NCBI GenBank assembly: GCA_963752585.1
Contig: CAVVYV010000006.1
Coordinates: forward strand, 1-64,000
Source: CAVVYV01 sp963752585
GTDB taxonomy: Bacteria > Actinomycetota > Thermoleophilia > Solirubrobacterales > 70-9
Length of the DNA: 64,000 nt
Direction of reading: 5' to 3'
In this document: one piece after another, positions 8,253-16,844 of the stretch
Layout: the number at the start of each line of letters is the position of its first letter
Numbering within the stretch: the first letter of the stretch is position 1
Translations under genes and position numbers: made by a program
The notes under the pieces: model-generated
What the model was told of the DNA's origin: nothing
The model's database searches: none
What the model saw: only the letters and a program-made list of their open reading frames with translations

Positions 8253-8356
8253 CTGTTCCTCCTTTGGGGCTTTCACACGTTTGCCCTCCTGTCGTGGCTC
8301 GCCAGCCTAGAGGCCGGATGCTCGATCGTCCAACACCGAAGCAGGTTGACCGCCAC

Positions 8357-8371
8357 AAGCTCAGCTTGTAG
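8357..8371. promoter_or_regulatory. LysR operator site 1
   Basis: Perfect inverted repeat ACAAGCT-C-AGCTTGT in the gap before the LysR start codon at 8392, within the context CCACAAGCTCAGCTTGTAGC. A near copy occurs at 9319-9333 ahead of the next gene. The T-N11-A-like dyad fits a LysR box, here positioned for autoregulation. Confidence 0.6.
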
Positions 8372-8391
8372 CGACGGCGTATGATCGCGCT

Positions 8392-9289
8392 GTGCTCGTG
8401 ACGCCGGAGCTCAAGCAGATGCGCTACGTCGTCGCGGTGGCCAAGGAGCACAGCTTCTCGCGAGCAGCGGAGACCCTTCACGTCGCCCAGCAGGCGGTCT
8501 CGCAACAGGTCAGGCTCGTCGAGCAGGCGCTGGGCATCGAGCTCTTCGAGCGAACCAGTCGCGGTGTCGCGATCACCCCGGCCGGTGAGGTCTTCGTGCA
8601 GGAGGCGCGCCGGACCCTGAACGCAGCGGAACGCGTCGCACCGCGCGCGCAGGCAGCCGCTCGCGGGGAGGCGGGAACCTTGCGGATCGCCTACACGCTG
8701 GCGACCGTCTACGAAACTCTGCCGGCGTTGCTGGACGCTCTGGCCGCCGAGCAGCCTGAGCTGAATTCGTCCGCAGGAGGTATTCGCCGTCGACGTCGAG
8801 GGGCTCGTCCATAACGAGCGCTTCGAGCTCGCACTGGCGCCGCGGATGCGCTCGCGAGCGGGCTCGGCCATCGGGTGGTCCGTCGCGAGGACTTCGCCGT
8901 GGCCGTAGCCGAAGACCATCCGCTGTCCGGGCGCAAGCAGACAACCCTCAGGGAATCGCCAGCGAGACTCTCCAGGTTGGCCGCGCGAGATGTCCCCCGG
9001 GTACTACGACGCCGTGCTCGCCGCGTGCCGCGCCGCAAGGTTCGAGCCGAAGGTCGCTGAGCAGGCTGCGGGCTCGACCGTGTGGGGGGACATCGCGCGC
9101 GGAAACGGCTTCGGCCTGGTGGTCTCCTCGCTGGGCCTCCAGCTTCCGCGGGTTCAGGCTCTCGGCCTCGAGCCGCCCGTGCCCAGGCTCACGATCGACG
9201 TGATCTGGTCGGTCGAACGCGGGGCGCCCGGCGTCGAACGGCTGCTCGAAGTCGCAGAGCGGCTGGCGGGTAACAGCGGCTGGCTCTAG
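8392..9289 (+). CDS. LysR-family transcriptional regulator (frameshifted)
   Basis: Winged-helix activator/repressor with a periplasmic-binding-protein-like ligand domain. The DNA-binding domain is clear: LKQMRYVVAVAKEHSFSRAA, then ETLHVAQQAVSQQVRLVEQA, LGIELFERTSRGVAITPAGE. The effector domain continues in other frames: EDFAVAVAEDHPLSGRK, YYDAVLAACRAARFEPKVAE and VWGDIARGNGFGLVVSSLG. Breaks occur near 8770, 8850 and 8970. The joined protein is about 298 residues, standard for the family. Identical-looking inverted repeats lie upstream of this gene and of the oxidoreductase gene that follows, so that gene is its likely target. Confidence 0.8.
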
Positions 9290-9318
9290 GCGTCCCGTCG
9301 GCGCCGACCTCGCCGGCC

Positions 9319-9333
9319 ACAAGCTAGCCTTGT
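9319..9333. promoter_or_regulatory. LysR operator site 2
   Basis: ACAAGCTAGCCTTGT, preceded by CC and followed by CGC, closely matches the palindrome at 8357-8371. It sits about 58 bases before the start at 9391, which suggests that the LysR protein encoded just upstream controls the cluster beginning there. Confidence 0.55.
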
Positions 9334-9390
9334 CGCCAGCGCCACAAATCGGTGTTGGACAATCGCCGGGACGAGCCTAGAGTTGCCTGC

Positions 9391-10067
9391 ATGCGCATCG
9401 GAATACTCGGATCGGGCCGCATCGGCGGTAACGCCGCTCGGTTATGGTCGCGCGCCGGCCACGATGTGCTGGTCAGCTGCTCCCGCGATCCGGAAAGCTC
9501 ACGGCACGTGCAGCAGACCTCGGCGACCACGTCGGCGCAGCAACCCCGGCGCACGCCGTCGCGGAGGCCGAGGTGGTCATGCTGTCCGTCCCCTGGGACG
9601 CGATCGACGAGGCCATCCGCCAGGCCTGCGGACTCGCCGGCAAGGTCGTGATCGACGCCACCAATCCGTTCGGCTCCGCCGCCAGGCCCGGGCGGGACAG
9701 ACCGTCGCTCAGTACAACGCCGCACGAATGCCGGGGCTCGCTACGTCAGAGCCTTCAACACGCTGACCTCTACGTTCCAGGCCGCGGCGTCGATTCGTCC
9801 CAGCCACGAGCGCGCCGTCCTGTTCCTTTGCGGCGACTATCCGGAAGCCAAGCGGGTCGTCTCGAAGCTGATCGAGGATGCGGGATTCGCGCCGGTCGAC
9901 GTGGGATCGTCACGGACGCCGCGGTGATGGAGGCGCCGCGGCGGCCTGGGGCCGTCTACGGAGAGGAGTACCGGCTCGCCGACGCCGGTGCGGTGGTCGC
10001 CGCGGTGTCAAGCGGTGGCGAGGTCGGTCCGCCTCCGAATTACGTGACAGTGGGAGATAGCAAATGA
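9391..10067 (+). CDS. NADPH-dependent F420 reductase-like oxidoreductase (frameshifted)
   Basis: Rossmann-fold protein of the F420:NADP oxidoreductase type, which moves hydride between F420 and NADP or acts on related substrates. The N-terminus MRIGILGSGRIGGNAARLWS contains the GxGxxG nucleotide-binding loop. Later frames give AEVVMLSVPWDAIDEAIRQA, then GKVVIDATNPF, a family hallmark, and VSKLIEDAGFAPVDVG. Frame changes near 9500, 9690, 9740 and 9905 split the gene; the joined length is about 225 residues. Its TGA overlaps the ATG of the DJ-1 gene (ATGA). It is preceded by a LysR-type palindrome. Confidence 0.7.
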
Positions 10068-10804
10068 GTACTGAGATGAATGTCACGAACAATGAAAAGC
10101 CGAAACGGGTCCTGATGGTGATCGCCAACCCGGCGACATCTACAACGCTCGGTGTCCCCGTCGGATTCTGGGGGGCCGAGCTCGCCCACGCCTGGAACGC
10201 CTTCAAGGAGGTCGGCTACGAGATCACGATCGCGAGCCCCGACGGCGGGAAGTGCGAGTTGGATGTCTGGAGCGATCCCCGCGATGAGAGCAGATACTCG
10301 TTTGGTGACCTGATCACGATGGGGTCCATCAACACGCCCGAGTACTGGGGGCTGGTTAAGAGCACGAAGGCCCTCGAGGAGTCGACCTACGACGCTTCGA
10401 TGCAATCGTGGTAGTCGGCGGCCAGTCGCCGATGTTCACTTTTCGCGAAAACGAAGAGCTGAAGCGAGCGTTGCGGACTTTTACGAGGCCGGGAAGGTGA
10501 CCGCGGCACTATGCCACGGGATCGCAGCCTTGATCGACTGCAAGCTCTCCGACGGCTCGTACCTGATCGAGGGCAAGACGATGACCGGGTTCGCGAACGT
10601 CGAGGAAGAGTTCAGCGACGAGTACGTCGGCCAGACGTGATGCCCTGGCACATCGAGGACGCCGCCAAGGAGCGAGGCGCCAACTACATCCAGGCCGGCC
10701 CCTTCAAGGCGTTCGCGGTACGCGACGGGCGGCTCATCACCGGTCAGCAACAGTACTCGGGTGGCGAGGTCGCCAGGAGGGTAATCGAGGCGTTAGGAGT
10801 CTAG
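10064..10804 (+). CDS. DJ-1/PfpI family protein (frameshifted)
   Basis: Glutamine-amidotransferase-like protein of the DJ-1/PfpI superfamily, whose members act as glyoxalases, chaperones or proteases. It has KRVLMVIANPATSTTLGVPV, GFWGAELAHAWNAFKEVGYE and ITIASPDGG. The nucleophile elbow AALCHGIAAL carries the catalytic Cys. The sequence IEGKTMTGFANVEE and IQAGPFKAFAVRDGRLITGQ follow. The last motif, GRLITGQ-type, is typical. Frameshifts lie near 10400, 10475 and 10640. Joined length is about 246 residues. It is translationally coupled (ATGA) to the preceding oxidoreductase. Confidence 0.75.
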
Positions 10805-10832
10805 TTAAGGGGGGGAGACAGGAGAGGAGGAC

Positions 10833-11168
10833 ATGCGGATCTTTGCGTATGACCGTTTCAAGCCCGGCGTGACCATGGAGACGATCGAGCCGTATCTGCC
10901 CGAAGAGGTCGCCAATGTGTGGCGGCTGTGGAAGGCAGGGATCGTGAGAGAGAACTATGCTCGCGCCGACGAGCCCGGTGTCGTGATCGTGTTCGAGGTC
11001 GACACCGTCGAGGAGGCAAAGCGCTACACGGATGACTTCCCGCTGACCAAGGCCGGCTTCCTCGAGTGGTTTTTCATCCCCCTGATGATTCCCCTGCCCG
11101 TCGAAAGCCTCTTCCGGAGCGATGTCGACGTCGCCGAGCCGTTTGACCGCACCGTGAGGCTCGGCTAG
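10833..11168 (+). CDS. Dimeric alpha/beta-barrel protein (muconolactone isomerase/YCII-like)
   Basis: A 111-residue intact protein. The order MRIFAYDRFKPGVTMETIEP, EVANVWRLWKAGIVRENYAR, GVVIVFEVDTVEEAKRYTDD and FPLTKAGFLEWFFIPLMIPL matches the ferredoxin-like dimeric barrel of muconolactone isomerase-like and YCII-like proteins. ATG at 10833 is preceded by GGAGAGGAGG. It lies between the DJ-1 and isochorismatase genes, all on the same strand and closely spaced, so it probably belongs to one transcription unit. Reaction unknown. Confidence 0.6.
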   Translation: MRIFAYDRFKPGVTMETIEPYLPEEVANVWRLWKAGIVRENYARADEPGVVIVFEVDTVEEAKRYTDDFPLTKAGFLEWFFIPLMIPLPVESLFRSDVDVAEPFDRTVRLG

Positions 11169-11183
11169 CGATCCGGACACGAA

Positions 11184-11841
11184 ATGCGTGACCATCGCGA
11201 CCTACGGATACCCGACACGCTCGAAGAGGTCTGCGACCCCGAGCGCCTGGCGCTGCTCGTCTACGACATGCAGGTCGGCGTCGTCGGGCAGCTCGACGAG
11301 GGCCCGCAGGTCACCGCGCAGGTGATTTCGGTGCTCGAAGCAGCTCGCCGGGCCGGAGTGCGAACCTTCTTCACCAGGACATGAGCCTGCCAAAGGACCT
11401 GATGGGGGTCTCTCAGCTGCGGACGGCGATGGCCTGGCAGCACAAGCAGAAGGTCGAGGAGGTGGTCTCGCCGTTCCTGCGGACTCGCCCGGGTTCGAGC
11501 TCGTGCCCGAGCTTGCGCCACGCGACTCGGAGGCGATCTTCGACAGGCTCTCGATGTCCGCATTCGAGGGGACTCCGCTGGAGTTCGCGCTACGCGACTG
11601 CCAGATCACGGCGTTCGCAATTGTCGGCGTTGCCACCGAGGTTGGCATCGAGCCCACCGTTCGTCACGGCGCCGATCGCGGCTTCATCCCGATTGTCGTC
11701 GCCGACGCCTGCGGAGCCGGAAACGCTGCGGCTGCCAAGCGGTCGCTCGAAGGCCTGGCGTTCAGCGGTGACGCGATCATGACCGACGTTGCCACAATCA
11801 CGAGCCTTCTGGCTCGGACGGCCGGAACCGGCGGCCCTTAA
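11184..11841 (+). CDS. Isochorismatase-family hydrolase (frameshifted)
   Basis: Alpha/beta protein of the isochorismatase/nicotinamidase superfamily. The first strand LALLVYDMQVGVVGQ holds the catalytic Asp. LEAARRAGVRTFFTRT and, after a frame change near 11385, MSLPKDLMGVSQLRTAMAWQ follow. A further break near 11500 leads to EFALRDCQITAFAIVGVATE and VGIEPTVRHGADRGF. At the position where cysteine hydrolases have their nucleophile (TxxC) this protein has Gly (ATEVGIEPT). True isochorismatases also lack the Cys, so it is probably not a nicotinamidase-type amidase. Joined length is about 218 residues. It ends a same-strand cluster starting at 9391. Confidence 0.75.
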
Positions 11842-12052
11842 TGCTTCAGGGGGACCGTAGACGGCCGCGTCGGGGGCGGGCGGCCAGGGGGTCTTTTCCG
11901 AGCGGCCGGAGGGAATCGATGTGCGGGAGCCTCAGCCCAGTTGAGCGCTTCTGGCGCAATCGACTGTTCGCGCGGCGGTCGATGCCTTCCGGCGAGCCTG
12001 TGGCGAGCTCCGGGGTCAAATGAGCGGTGGAGTGAACTGACGCGGAGGCCCA

Positions 12053-13559
12053 ATGGAGGCTAGAGAGGATCCACCGCCCCCCGCGGATCTCAGCGACAAC
12101 ACCGGCGCCGCGATCCCCGTCGGTGGAGGGCGCTGGCGCTGCTCGGCACGGCCTTCTTCATGGTGATCCTGGACAGCACGATCGTGTACGTCGCCCTGCC
12201 GCAGATCCAGGACGACCTCGGGTTCTCGACCGGGAGCGTCCAGTGGGTGATGAGCGCCTACCTGATCTGCTTCGGCGGCCTGCTCCTGCTCGGCGGCAGA
12301 ACGGCCGATCTCCTCGGGCGCCGCCGGGTGTTCATGGTCGGCGTCGCCCTCTTTGGGGCGTCGTCGTTGATCTGCGGCCTCGCCTGGTCCGAAGGCGTGC
12401 TGATCGCCGCGCGCGTCGTCCAGGGGGCGTCCGCCGCGATCATGGCGCCGAGCGCGCTGTCGCTGCTGCTGACGGTGTTCCCGGAGGGCGCCGATCGGAA
12501 CAGGGCGCTGGGGATCTGGGGGGGTCTCGGCGGGATCGGCGCGACGGCCGGGCTTCTGATCGGCGGGCCGGTGACGGAGGGCCTCGGCTGGGAGTGGGTC
12601 TTCTTCATCAACCTCCCGGTCGCCCTCGCCGTGCTCCTGCTCACGCCCCGGCTGCTCCCCGAGAGCACCGACGAGGACTGCGTGCGCTGCTTCGATCTGG
12701 CCGGAGCCCTGACCGTGACGACGGCGGTGCTCCTTCTGGTCGCGGGGATATCCGAGGCTCCGGATGCCGGCTGGACGGACCCCCGCACCCTTGCCTTCCT
12801 CGGCGCTTCGGTTGCCCTGTTCGCGCTGTTCAGGCGAATCGAGCAGCGCTCCCCGGGCCCGCTGGTTCCCCTGCGGATCTTCCGCTCGAGATCGCTGGTC
12901 GGCGGCAACCTGGTCCTGCTGACCGCCGGCATGTGCATCGAGGGGATGCTGCTGATCGTCACTCTCTACGCGCAGGAAGTGCTCGGGTACTCGACGATCC
13001 AGTTCGGACTGATGACCGCGGTGATGACCGTGATGTCCGTGATCGGGGCCTACTCCGCACAGGCCACCGTCAGCAAGATCGGCACGCCGGCCCGTGGGCG
13101 CTGCCGGGATGTTCCTGATCGGTGCAGCGTGCGTGGTGCTGACCCAGGTGTCGGCGAACGGGAGCTATCTCGATGACATCTTCCTCGGGCTCCTGATCTT
13201 CGGCGCCGGGCTCGGTGCCGCCTTCGTCGCGTCCCAGATCGCGGCGTTGAGCGACGTCGCCCGAACGCGAATCGGGCCTCGCCGCTGGACTCGTCGACAG
13301 CTCGTTCAACATCGGCGGCGCGCTCGGGCTGGCGATCCTCTCGACGGTCGCCGTGGCCCGCACCGATGCGGTCTCGGGTGGCGCGAGCCCGGATGCAGGG
13401 TTGCAGGCGCTGACGGAGGGGTTCCAAGCCGCCTTCCTGGTCGCCGCTGGGTTCGGCCTGCTCGGCCTGCTTGCGGCGCTTGCGCTGCTCCCGCGGTCGA
13501 CGGCCGAGGAGGCTCCGGCGTCGGCCCAACCTGAGCTCGCCCCCGACCGGTTCGAATAG
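12053..13559 (+). CDS. MFS drug exporter, DHA2 type (frameshifted)
   Basis: Second DHA2 (EmrB/QacA) multidrug exporter. It begins MEAREDPPPPADLSDNTGAA, then shifts frame near 12120 into LALLGTAFFMVILDSTIVYV. Motif A reads GGRTADLLGRRRVFMVG; motif C reads GGLGGIGATAGLLIGGPVT. The middle part (MLLIVTLYAQEVLGYSTIQF) and the last third (FGAGLGAAFVASQIAALSDV, then GLAAGLVDSSFNIGGALGLA) are clear. Other breaks lie near 13095 and 13270. The joined length is about 500 residues with 14 expected membrane spans. The GNAT gene follows six bases later. Confidence 0.85.
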
Positions 13560-13565
13560 GGTCGT

Positions 13566-14216
13566 ATGGGGATGGCAACCCGGATCGTTCTCCTGCCGCC
13601 GGAGCGCGCGAGTGATGGTGGGGCGATTCTGGCGCGAAGTCACGCCGACTACCCCTCGTTCCGCCACCTGTTCCCCGAACGCACTCGACGGATCCGTGCT
13701 CTGCAGGCGATCTTCACCGGGGTCGCCCGCGACGCCGCGCGGCTCGGTTCGGCCTACTCTGCCGTCAGCGACGATGAGGCGGTCCTCGGCGTGGCGATCT
13801 GGCTGGCGCCGGGAAGGTTTCCCTGGAGCGCTTGGCGCCAGCTCCGCGGGGCGGGCTGGATGCTCGCGGTCCTGCGCGCCGACCCGAGCTCGTTCAGAGC
13901 GTTCATGAAGACTGGCGCGAACGGCGCCCGCCTTCACCCCGCCTATCCGCATTGGTATCTCGAGACGATGGGAGTCGATCCCGCTGCCCAGCGCAAAGGC
14001 ATCGGCGGGCGTCTACTCGAGCCGGTGCTCGAGATCGCCGACCGCGCCCGGGTCGACTGCTACCTCGAGACCGCGGACCGGGCCAACGTCGACTTCTACA
14101 AGCGCCACGGCTTCGACGTCGAGAACAGCTCCCTCCAGCTGGTGCCTGACGGCCCGGCCCAGGTTGCAATGCGACGGCGTTCGCGGCTGATAACCAAAAG
14201 CGACAGGAAGGGATGA
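13566..14216 (+). CDS. GNAT-family N-acetyltransferase
   Basis: A 216-residue intact acetyl-CoA-dependent acetyltransferase. The C-terminal catalytic core reads WYLETMGVDPAAQRKGIGGR, containing the acetyl-CoA pyrophosphate loop QRKGIGGR, then LLEPVLEIADRARVDCYLET and DFYKRHGFDVENS. The N-terminal 110 residues match the group of GNAT proteins with a helical insert around AVLGVAIWLAPGRFPWSAWR. ATG at 13566 follows the exporter stop by six bases. Its TGA overlaps the next ATG (ATGA), so exporter, GNAT and VOC genes form an operon-like unit consistent with antibiotic or toxin defence. The substrate is unknown. Confidence 0.85.
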   Translation: MGMATRIVLLPPERASDGGAILARSHADYPSFRHLFPERTRRIRALQAIFTGVARDAARLGSAYSAVSDDEAVLGVAIWLAPGRFPWSAWRQLRGAGWMLAVLRADPSSFRAFMKTGANGARLHPAYPHWYLETMGVDPAAQRKGIGGRLLEPVLEIADRARVDCYLETADRANVDFYKRHGFDVENSSLQLVPDGPAQVAMRRRSRLITKSDRKG

Positions 14217-14620
14217 CAATGCTGAAGAACGGAAGGGTCGCTACGCGACTTCCGGCGCAGGATCTCGAGCGGGCGCGCGCGTTCTACGCCGAGAAGCTCG
14301 GCCTCGAGCCTGCCGAGGAGAGGGAGGGCGGTCTCCGCTACGTCAGCGCCGGTGGCGAGTTCGCCCTGTTCCAGTCGGCAGGCGCGGCCAGCGGGGAGCA
14401 CACCCAGATGGGCTGGGAGGTCGACGACATCGAGGCGACCGTTCGGGAGCTCCGGTCTCGCGGCGTCGTCTTCGAGGAGTACGACCTGCCCGGGTTGGAG
14501 ACGGTCGACGGGATCGCCGAGATCGAGGGCCAGTACCCCAGTAAAGGAAGCGGCGAGCGCGGCGCCTGGTTCCGCGACAGCGAGGGCAACATGCTCGGGA
14601 TCGGCGAACTGGTCCCTTGA
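14213..14620 (+). CDS. VOC/glyoxalase-family protein, copy 2
   Basis: Intact 135-residue VOC protein starting MTMLKNGRVATRLPAQDLER, with FYAEKLGLEPAEEREGGLRY, QMGWEVDDIEATVRELRSRG and the end GNMLGIGELVP. It is the paralogue of the gene at 7395-7801, differing at about a dozen residues. One VOC domain normally dimerises to build the metal site; putative metal ligands are His in SGEHTQMGWEV and Glu in the last strands. ATG overlaps the GNAT stop by four bases. VOC genes beside exporters and acetyltransferases often act in resistance or detoxification, which is inference here. Confidence 0.85.
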   Translation: MTMLKNGRVATRLPAQDLERARAFYAEKLGLEPAEEREGGLRYVSAGGEFALFQSAGAASGEHTQMGWEVDDIEATVRELRSRGVVFEEYDLPGLETVDGIAEIEGQYPSKGSGERGAWFRDSEGNMLGIGELVP

Positions 14621-14673
14621 ACAGATTCGCGGGATGCGAGACGAACTGCGACCCCGACGAAAGGAAACAACCA

Positions 14674-14700
14674 ATGGAAACGGCGGTAGAAATCCAATGA
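14674..14700 (+). other. Possible 8-codon leader peptide before globin
   Basis: ATG at 14674 is preceded by AAAGGAAA and opens an 8-residue frame (METAVEIQ). Its TGA overlaps the ATG of the globin gene (ATGA at 14697-14700). The better-looking ribosome-binding site belongs to this mini-frame, so globin translation may be coupled to it. It could also be chance. Confidence 0.35.
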
Positions 14701-15161
14701 ACGCGACACCAACGCTGTACGAGTGGGCCGGAGGGGAGGCGGCGATCCGGCGGCTGATGGATTGCTTCTACGACCGCGTCGAGCGTGACGAGCTCCTCTC
14801 GCCCTACTTTCCCGGCGGGGTGAGCGAGGAACACCGAGCGCACGTCAGCATCTGGTGGTCGGAGGTGCTGGGCGGCCCCGCCCGCTACACGGAGGACTTG
14901 GGCGGCTACGAGAAGATGCTCGCTCGCCATCGCGGCCTTGCGATCGCGCCCGAGGAGCGGCATCGCTTCGTCTCGCTGCTCAGCTCCGCGGCCGACGACG
15001 CCGGCCTTCCGGACGACCCCGAGTTCCGCTCGGCGCTCGTCGCCTACGCCGAGTGGGGATCCCGCCTTGCGATGCACAACTCCCAGCCCGGTGCCGGGGT
15101 CGCTCAGCACGCGCCCGTACCTCGCTGGGGTTGGGGCGAGGCGCCCCCATTTCAGCCCTAG
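14697..15161 (+). CDS. Truncated haemoglobin, group II (TrHbO-like)
   Basis: A 154-residue haem protein. TLYEWAGGEAAIRRLMDCFY matches the A/B helices; DELLSPYFPGGVSEEHRAHV and SIWWSEVLGGPARYTEDLGG lead to HRGLAIAPEERHRFV, which holds the proximal His. The Trp of YAEWGSRLAMHNSQPGAG matches the G8 Trp typical of group II. Group II globins bind O2 tightly and are linked to peroxide or NO chemistry. An in-frame upstream ATG at 14634 exists but the start at 14697 fits the family length. The C-terminal Trp/Pro-rich tail after residue 135 is an extension. Confidence 0.85.
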   Translation: MNATPTLYEWAGGEAAIRRLMDCFYDRVERDELLSPYFPGGVSEEHRAHVSIWWSEVLGGPARYTEDLGGYEKMLARHRGLAIAPEERHRFVSLLSSAADDAGLPDDPEFRSALVAYAEWGSRLAMHNSQPGAGVAQHAPVPRWGWGEAPPFQP

Positions 15162-15238
15162 GAAGGCCGTCACGCTCCTGCCTCGCGCCGCCGAGCGGGC
15201 GCCCCCTCGAGCGTGTCGGGGCGACCGCCAAGGGGCAC

Positions 15239-16647
15239 TTACGGCCGGTCTTCCGGGTGCCCTCGTCTTCTCAGCTCGCGAGTCGCGGCGGCGAGGCGGA
15301 TCTGGAGCTCCGTCGCTGGCCGGCGAGCGAGCGGGTCCTCCTTCGATTGGCGCGCCTTCCGTTCTCACGGCCGCGCGCGCCGCGGCGTCCTCTATCAGCG
15401 CGTACCGGTCCGGCGCTGGTCGTGGCGTCGTACGTGTGAGAAGTTCTCCGAGATTATTGGCCTGCGACACGCGCGTTCCCATGGGGCGGGGGTGCCCGGC
15501 GCTTCTGAGCCGCGCAAACAGCCCTTGATGCCGCTTTGGCTCGTTGAGGGCCTCGGGGCAGAAGCGCAGAAGAATCGTCTTGCTGATCGACGTGTGATCG
15601 AAGAGCGTCTTTGACACTGACCCTGGCTCCACCCACGGCGAGACGATCAGCGCCGGTATCCGCACGCCGTAGCGTCCGAACGTGTCGGGGTCGTCGTCGG
15701 GCGCCGCAGGCGGCGCGACGTGATCGAAGAAGCCGCCGTGTTCGTCGTAGAAGATGATGAGGAGCGTCTTTTCCCATTGGGGGCTTGTTGCGAGCGCGTG
15801 GTAGACGGCGAGCACAAGCTCCTGGCCGTTCTTGATGTCCGCGGGCGGGTGGTCGTCGTTGGGCTGAAAGCCGAATTGGGTTGAAGTTGCTGAAGTCCGG
15901 GTCGATCCATGAGACTGACGGCAGCGCACCATTGGCGGCGTCTTCGAGAAAGCTGGCCGCTTTTGAGTCGATCCTGAGCTCGAGGCTGGTCCTCCAGTTC
16001 AAGTTGGTCTTGCTGAAGAACACGAAGCTGTCGTGGTGGCCCAGCTTGTAGTGCCCATCGGCGAAGCGCAGGGTCCCCGCCTCGAACGAGTACCAGCGCC
16101 ACGAGATGCCGTTGGCGTCGAGGTGTCGCACGAACGAGGGTTGGTTGTACATGGGCGGGAGGTGGAGCGGCAGGTCATCGCGACTGCCGGCTGCGCGACC
16201 GCAAATCGCGTACAGGCGGTTGGGCCAGGTCGCCCCGGGAACAGAGCTGAACCAGCGATCGCAAATCGCGAACTCGCTCGCCAGGTGGTCGTAGACCGGG
16301 ACATCGGCGGCGTTGTAGTAACCAATCACGCGACCGGGATCCGCATCATGGACGTCGTCGTCGCGCGAGAGCGTCTCGGCGAAGCTCGTGACGAAGCCGT
16401 TCATTTTGCCGCCCCCGATCTGGAGGTCGACGGCGCTGGCGGAGTGATCGGGATCGTCCTCGATCGCCGTGCTGTCGAGATGGTGGACTGGATAGGAGCG
16501 CCCGTCATGCTCGTTGGCGAACTCCGCCCGCAGACCATCGACATCGCCGCGACCACCTTCAAGCGAGAGATACCCCAGCATGTGGTCGAAGGAGCGATTC
16601 TCGAGCATCAAGACAACGATGTGGTCGACCTTCTCGAGGTTGGCCAT
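15239..16647 (-). CDS. Phospholipase C/acid phosphatase-type phosphoesterase (frameshifted)
   Basis: Member of the phosphoesterase family (bacterial phospholipase C, AcpA-like acid phosphatase). The N-terminus VDHIVVLMLENRSFDHMLGY carries the metal-binding ENRSFDHMLG motif. Other landmarks are GATWPNRLYAICG, WYSFEAGTLRFADG and, after a frameshift near 15890, LLIIFYDEHGGFFDHVAPP with the second metal site. A second frameshift near 15300 restores the ending ATELQIRLAAATRELRRRGH, stopping with TAA at 15239. Joined length is about 469 residues. ATG at 16647 is preceded by GAGGAGA. No signal peptide is visible at this start. It is divergent from the SulP gene. Substrate uncertain. Confidence 0.85.
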
Positions 16648-16844
16648 GCTGGTCTCCTCAGTCACCACCGCCTCCTTCGCGGTCGCGTTGGCAGGTCGTC
16701 GAGCACGTCCAGGAGCCTGGAATCGTCGTCGGAGCGGATCCTTGACCGGAGACGAAAGCGGGAGCGCTTTGACTGAGCCGTGCGGAGTGTGCACGTCGCT
16801 CGAGCAGCCGAGGCTTGGCCAGGATTGACCTTGGTGGACCGTCA

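Noticed and set aside
11842..12052. Possible small gene between isochorismatase-like gene and exporter
   Set aside because: The open frames here are short, Arg-rich and lack motifs; the stretch is best read as a leader region.
14343..15238. Extension of the phosphoesterase frame to 14343
   Set aside because: The extension runs antisense over the globin gene. A frame change near 15300 gives a family-like ending and a TAA at 15239.
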